Source: Mangifera indica
Lineage: Eukaryota > Streptophyta > Magnoliopsida > Sapindales > Anacardiaceae
Reading direction: 5' to 3'
Assembly (NCBI RefSeq): GCF_011075055.1
Contig: NC_058138.1
Location: 21,984,928 to 22,048,927 of the forward strand
DNA length: 64,000 nucleotides
In this document: one piece after another, positions 60,428 through 64,000 of the stretch
Position numbering within the stretch: position 1 is the first letter of the stretch
Layout: every line of letters starts with the position of its first letter
Made by a program: the position numbers and the translations under genes
Notes under the pieces: generated by a model
What the model saw: the letters and a program-made list of their open reading frames with translations, nothing else
Databases searched by the model: none
Told to the model about the DNA's origin: nothing

Positions 60428-63400
60428 AGAAGTAGGCTTACTGCCTGTGTAAATAGATAAAAGAAACTAAGGTATCAGCCCAAATGGTTGATTAAATTCT
60501 AAATATCAAAGAAATGGAGAAGTCCATTTGTTCCACACCACTGCCATATGAAATGCAGGACATCCTGATATTTCCTTGGTTTTTGCCATTTTTATCCAAC
60601 AATGAGGAATATTCATGAATTACAATACAGCTTCAACTTTGATTCATTTGTTAACAATTAGTTTACATGATTTTACAGGCCCAGTAACATCAGTGTCTTA
60701 ATCTCATCTCCATTGATGTTGTTTTCCCACCATGCAATCGTTGTAATAATTAACAGGAAGTGAATTTAACTACTTATAATATGTAAATATAAGACTTACA
60801 AAATACCATAAATATATGATGTTATTTTTATTAAATGATATTATTATTTTTAATTGAAATATACTCATTTTGAATATATAAATAAATATATATTTATATA
60901 TATTATTATGTAATTAAATATTATTTTATTTTTATTTTAAAACTATTTAATAACGTAATGGTATATATTAAATATATATCTATTTATATATTTAAAATAT
61001 ATACACCTTACATAATTTTATTGAAGAAGGTTTAAACGCGCCCTAACTGAACAGGAACTCCAGTTACACCACTGACTGTGGTAACCTTTCTTTGAAGGGC
61101 TGCAGCCCAGGTGGTCCTTTTGAAGGTTTGGCCTAAAAAACCTTTTGGCGCTTGGTGATATTAAATTTAAATAATATTTTTCTTACTTAAAATTAAATTA
61201 CATTAAGAAATTTTATTATAGTGTTACCAAGTTAAATTTCTATTTTATCTCCATTATTTCATCTTTCACATCTCAAATCAACCTAAGTTAAAATCTTTAA
61301 ATATTAAATTTATATTATAATATAGTTTTCTCATTTTATTTTACCATTACTTTCACTTTCATTAACTAACTTTGATATTGATTTGAATTTTAAACCCACT
61401 TCCAACGTTCTTATCTCTATTTTCAATTCATTTTTATAATAATAACGTTATTTTTTACTAATATAACCTCTACTTATTTAGATAAAAAATCAGTTGTGTC
61501 ATTTGATGATCTAGTAATAAATTTTATTTATAGTATAACCTAAAATCCATGTGCTTGTCTAGTATATCAAATATTAAAGACAATCCCTAGTAATTTTGGT
61601 TTTGGATTAATCTTCTTGAATGACCTTCTATTTCAGATACAAGGGAGAGTTAATAGTTTGGATAGATGGATATTAATTATAATGTTGAAGGTTACTACTG
61701 CCCCAATACTTAGACTATAGTCCAATGAAAGCATGACCAACTCATATTAAAGTATTTGACATTGCTTAGATCAAGATCATAATCTAATTATTTTTGTGAT
61801 CCTTTGCAAGCAACTTCATGTAATATAGTTAATACAATTGACAAATATAATATTAGGTGTTGATAAAATTTCTCATTACCAATTACTGTATGTAATTTAA
61901 AATTTTATACAAGATAAATTATAATAACAATATTAAAAATTTACTACTGAATCTTGATATTCAATATTATAAGAGAAATTTTTTTTAACATAGTTTAATT
62001 TAATAGTCAAAAAGCTTATATCCACCATGTCTTATTAATTGATATTGTGACAAAAGATATCTTAAGAGGATATAATTTTTTAATAAAGATCCTTAGACAA
62101 AGAAAGTGAGCATTTTTCTTGTATATCCAAAAACGATTCTCAATATTTATTTGTATTCTAATTGAACTAAAATTTAATAATTATATTAAAAATATGATCT
62201 TGATTGGAAACGAAAAGATTGTTTTTCCTTATAGGTACCAATCAAAGCACAATATGATTATTTAGTTGATATTAAGAAAATTTACTGTTCTATAGGGTTC
62301 TGTTCACAACTTCAAAATGGAAGTTTATCTGCTTTCTCAAGATACAATAGGCTTGATAGAAGATGTATCTAGACATGGTTACTGTAACTAATCACTAAAC
62401 ATGATTGTTCGAGATAATTCAAATAAGAAAAAGCTTCTCGAGCGAACATTTCCGGGGTTAAGAATTTAGCATGTAACATTAGGCAAAAAATTAGGTTTTG
62501 GTTAGGCCTCTCTGTTGCCTATCTCAATAAAAGGGCACTTAGCCAGATTAAGCAGCTGATTTTCTCCCATGATCAAACGACGCTTTTCGCTTACCATTCC
62601 CACATGCAAATATTTGTTTGTGGTGGGATGGCTTGAAGCCATTCGATTCAATGTATCCACTTTTTGGGCCAATTTCTTGTGTAATTGTTCAACCATTGAT
62701 AGCCACATGAGTAACTTTGACACCAAAATATATGTATTGACAAGGGCAGGACAATGATGCCAAGCTAACAAGCAAATGCCCAACAGGCACCCAGCCACCC
62801 ATTTCTATTAAGCATTAAAAAAGTACTTAATTGTCTGTATCACAATTAATTGTCAACTATTTCTAGTATTTCTCTCTGGAAAACTGGTTTTTTAGCAAGT
62901 TTGAAGTGACTCGGATGATTGCCTTGTCCCTATTGGCACTTTCTCAAGTCTAAACTACTCAATTCAGTCACGTTTTGTTACATTGTATCTTTATTACGGC
63001 GTTTTAGAGAAAGGTTAGCATAATATCACGCATTCAAAAAGCACTGCATTGGATGTATTACAATTAATTGACGACTGCTTTTTATCTTCCCTTGTTCTTA
63101 CTTCACAAATTTCCTCTTTTAATACAAACCATTCTATACAGCCGATGATTTGGCAACCGGGTTAGTTTCTTCTTAAAACCTAGATGAAAAGTTGCTATTT
63201 CTTTCAAGTTTAAAGCCATGCAAGGATTAATCTCCCTCTTTACAAAGCCAATGCTAGAATAAGCAATGAGAAACAAAACTAGCTAACCTTCTGAAACGGT
63301 AACCCACTCTTCTGTGCTTATATAAGTGAAGGTGTAGCAAAGAATTATCATTGCAATTAATTCGATCTCTCTATTCTGTGTATAAAAAAGAAGAGACACC

Positions 63401-63468
63401 ACAGAAAGAGCTTATTAATTGATAGAGCTAGGCTTAGAATTCCCAAATTAACGTCTTTTGCTTCAACA
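60428..63468. other. Intergenic region, no gene seen
   Basis: AT-rich and without convincing coding frames. A minus-strand open frame at 62502-62798 has ordinary composition but no motif I recognise. The final 200 bases hold the probable promoter of the SWEET gene. Confidence 0.5.
63319..63326 (+). promoter_or_regulatory. Candidate TATA box of the SWEET gene
   Basis: TATATAAG lies about 143 bases before the ATG at 63469. That would place transcription start near 63350 and give a leader of roughly 115 bases, normal for a plant gene. Confidence 0.5.
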
Positions 63469-64000
63469 ATGATACACGTGACAAATCATGAACTGTCTTT
63501 CGTTTTTGGCCTCTTAGGTATGAACCTCAAAGCCTTAGCTTCTTTCTCTTTCACATGGGCTGCCCTTATTGTCAACTGATTATCCTTGTTCATTTCTTTT
63601 TGAATTTTCACAGGCAACATTGTATCGTTCGTGGCGTTCTTGTCGCCAATGTAAGTCCTTTGAACTGATTAAAGCTAGCAAATTTATTGTATACATGCAC
63701 TTAATTAATCTCAGCCCAACTAATAAGAATCCATCAATCTCCCCGTCTTTCTTTTTTCAGCCCAACATTTCGTGATATCTACAAGAAGAAATCATCGGGG
63801 GGGTATCATTCTGTGCCTTACATAATTGCGCTTTGCAGTGCAACTTTATTATTGTACTACGGCAATCTCAAGCCTAATGGCCTTCTGATTATCAGCATCA
63901 ACAGCTTGGGATGTGCTATTGAAATCTCTTACCTGATAGTTTATCTCATATATGCGCCAAGGAAGGAGAAGGTTCATCTTTAATTACCTAATAATTCATT
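63469..64000 (+). CDS. SWEET sugar transporter, N-terminal part (gene runs off the right edge)
   Basis: Exons 63469-63517, 63614-63650 and 63761-63971 are visible. They encode about 99 residues, the first MtN3/saliva three-helix bundle. It starts MIHVTNHELSFVFGLLG, followed by NIVSFVAFLSP (helix 1 with the conserved proline), PTFRDIYKKKSSGGYHSVPY (the loop typical of SWEETs), helix 2 (IIALCSATLLLYYG) and helix 3 (INSLGCAIEISYLIVYLIY). The exon lengths (49, 37, 211 bp) fit the standard SWEET gene layout. Exon 3 probably ends at 63971 with a weak donor GTTCAT; without splicing the frame stops three codons later. SWEETs move sucrose or hexoses across the plasma membrane along a gradient. The sequence looks most like clade III, but half the protein is missing, so the member cannot be named. 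Confidence 0.88.

Noticed and set aside
62502..62798. 98-residue minus-strand open frame
   Set aside because: No recognisable motif, no neighbouring exons, and length within what chance allows; left unannotated.
1..64000. rRNA genes, tRNA genes, organelle insertions, viral insertions
   Set aside because: I looked for conserved rRNA blocks, tRNA cloverleaf A/B boxes and organelle gene motifs and saw none that I could support; a tRNA scan was not possible here.

Overview
The window is nuclear DNA of a flowering plant, most likely a eudicot. It is AT-rich, its genes are split by GT-AG introns (with a few GC-AG introns), and it carries typical plant families (a PUB-type U-box protein, a RIN4/NOI-domain protein, an R2R3-MYB, a SWEET transporter) together with Ty1/copia, Mutator-like and hAT transposons. 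I cannot name the species. Exon coordinates were derived by reading splice sites and, where possible, by comparing paralogues inside the window; there is no transcript evidence.

Layout. Positions 1-214 look like the last coding piece of an unidentified gene entering from the left. A two-exon U-box/ARM E3 ligase gene (PUB9-like) lies at 3063-5104. On the minus strand, 8815-10228 holds a four-exon RIN4-like NOI-domain gene with a 6-base first coding exon and a short last exon. From 10.2 to 18 kb there are three long-TIR Mutator-like MITEs and an R2R3-MYB of the bHLH-interacting type that is broken by nonsense codons.

The centre, 18081-56480, is a tandem array of five paralogues (called A to E here). 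They belong to a plant-only family of unknown function whose less-derived members start MAYIPP.KRHS; I recall it as Pfam DUF7903, unverified. Every copy has the same seven coding exons, with exons 2, 3, 4 and 6 of invariant length (175, 181, 81, 270 bp). A and E are alike (short last exon). B, C and D share a derived N-terminus and a longer C-terminus. D has five tandem copies of an in-frame ~126-bp repeat in exon 1, where B and C have one, and has lost the C-terminal extension through a nonsense codon. The exon 4 donor is GC in A-D and GT in E.

The array is heavily invaded by transposons. A 4.94-kb Ty1/copia element with 205-bp LTRs sits in intron 5 of copy B. A 0.8-kb MULE-MITE sits in intron 6 of copy A. 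Another MULE-MITE and a 7.45-kb Mutator-like element lie between C and D. The large element carries a broken MuDR-type transposase on the plus strand and a broken DUF1985 (Ulp1-associated) gene on the minus strand. The latter is itself split by two hAT MITEs whose 8-bp target duplications are still perfect. Several insertions are confirmed by an empty site in a paralogous copy.

To the right, 57488-60427 is a five-exon gene for a predicted plastid membrane protein of unknown function. The window ends inside a SWEET sugar-transporter gene (from 63469). The remaining gaps are AT-rich and show no convincing genes. I saw no novel multi-gene system. The most interesting signals are the coding minisatellite in copy D, the paralogue-shared GC-AG intron, the tandem 81-bp exon repeats in the MULE-borne gene, and the nested insertions that can be dated against each other.
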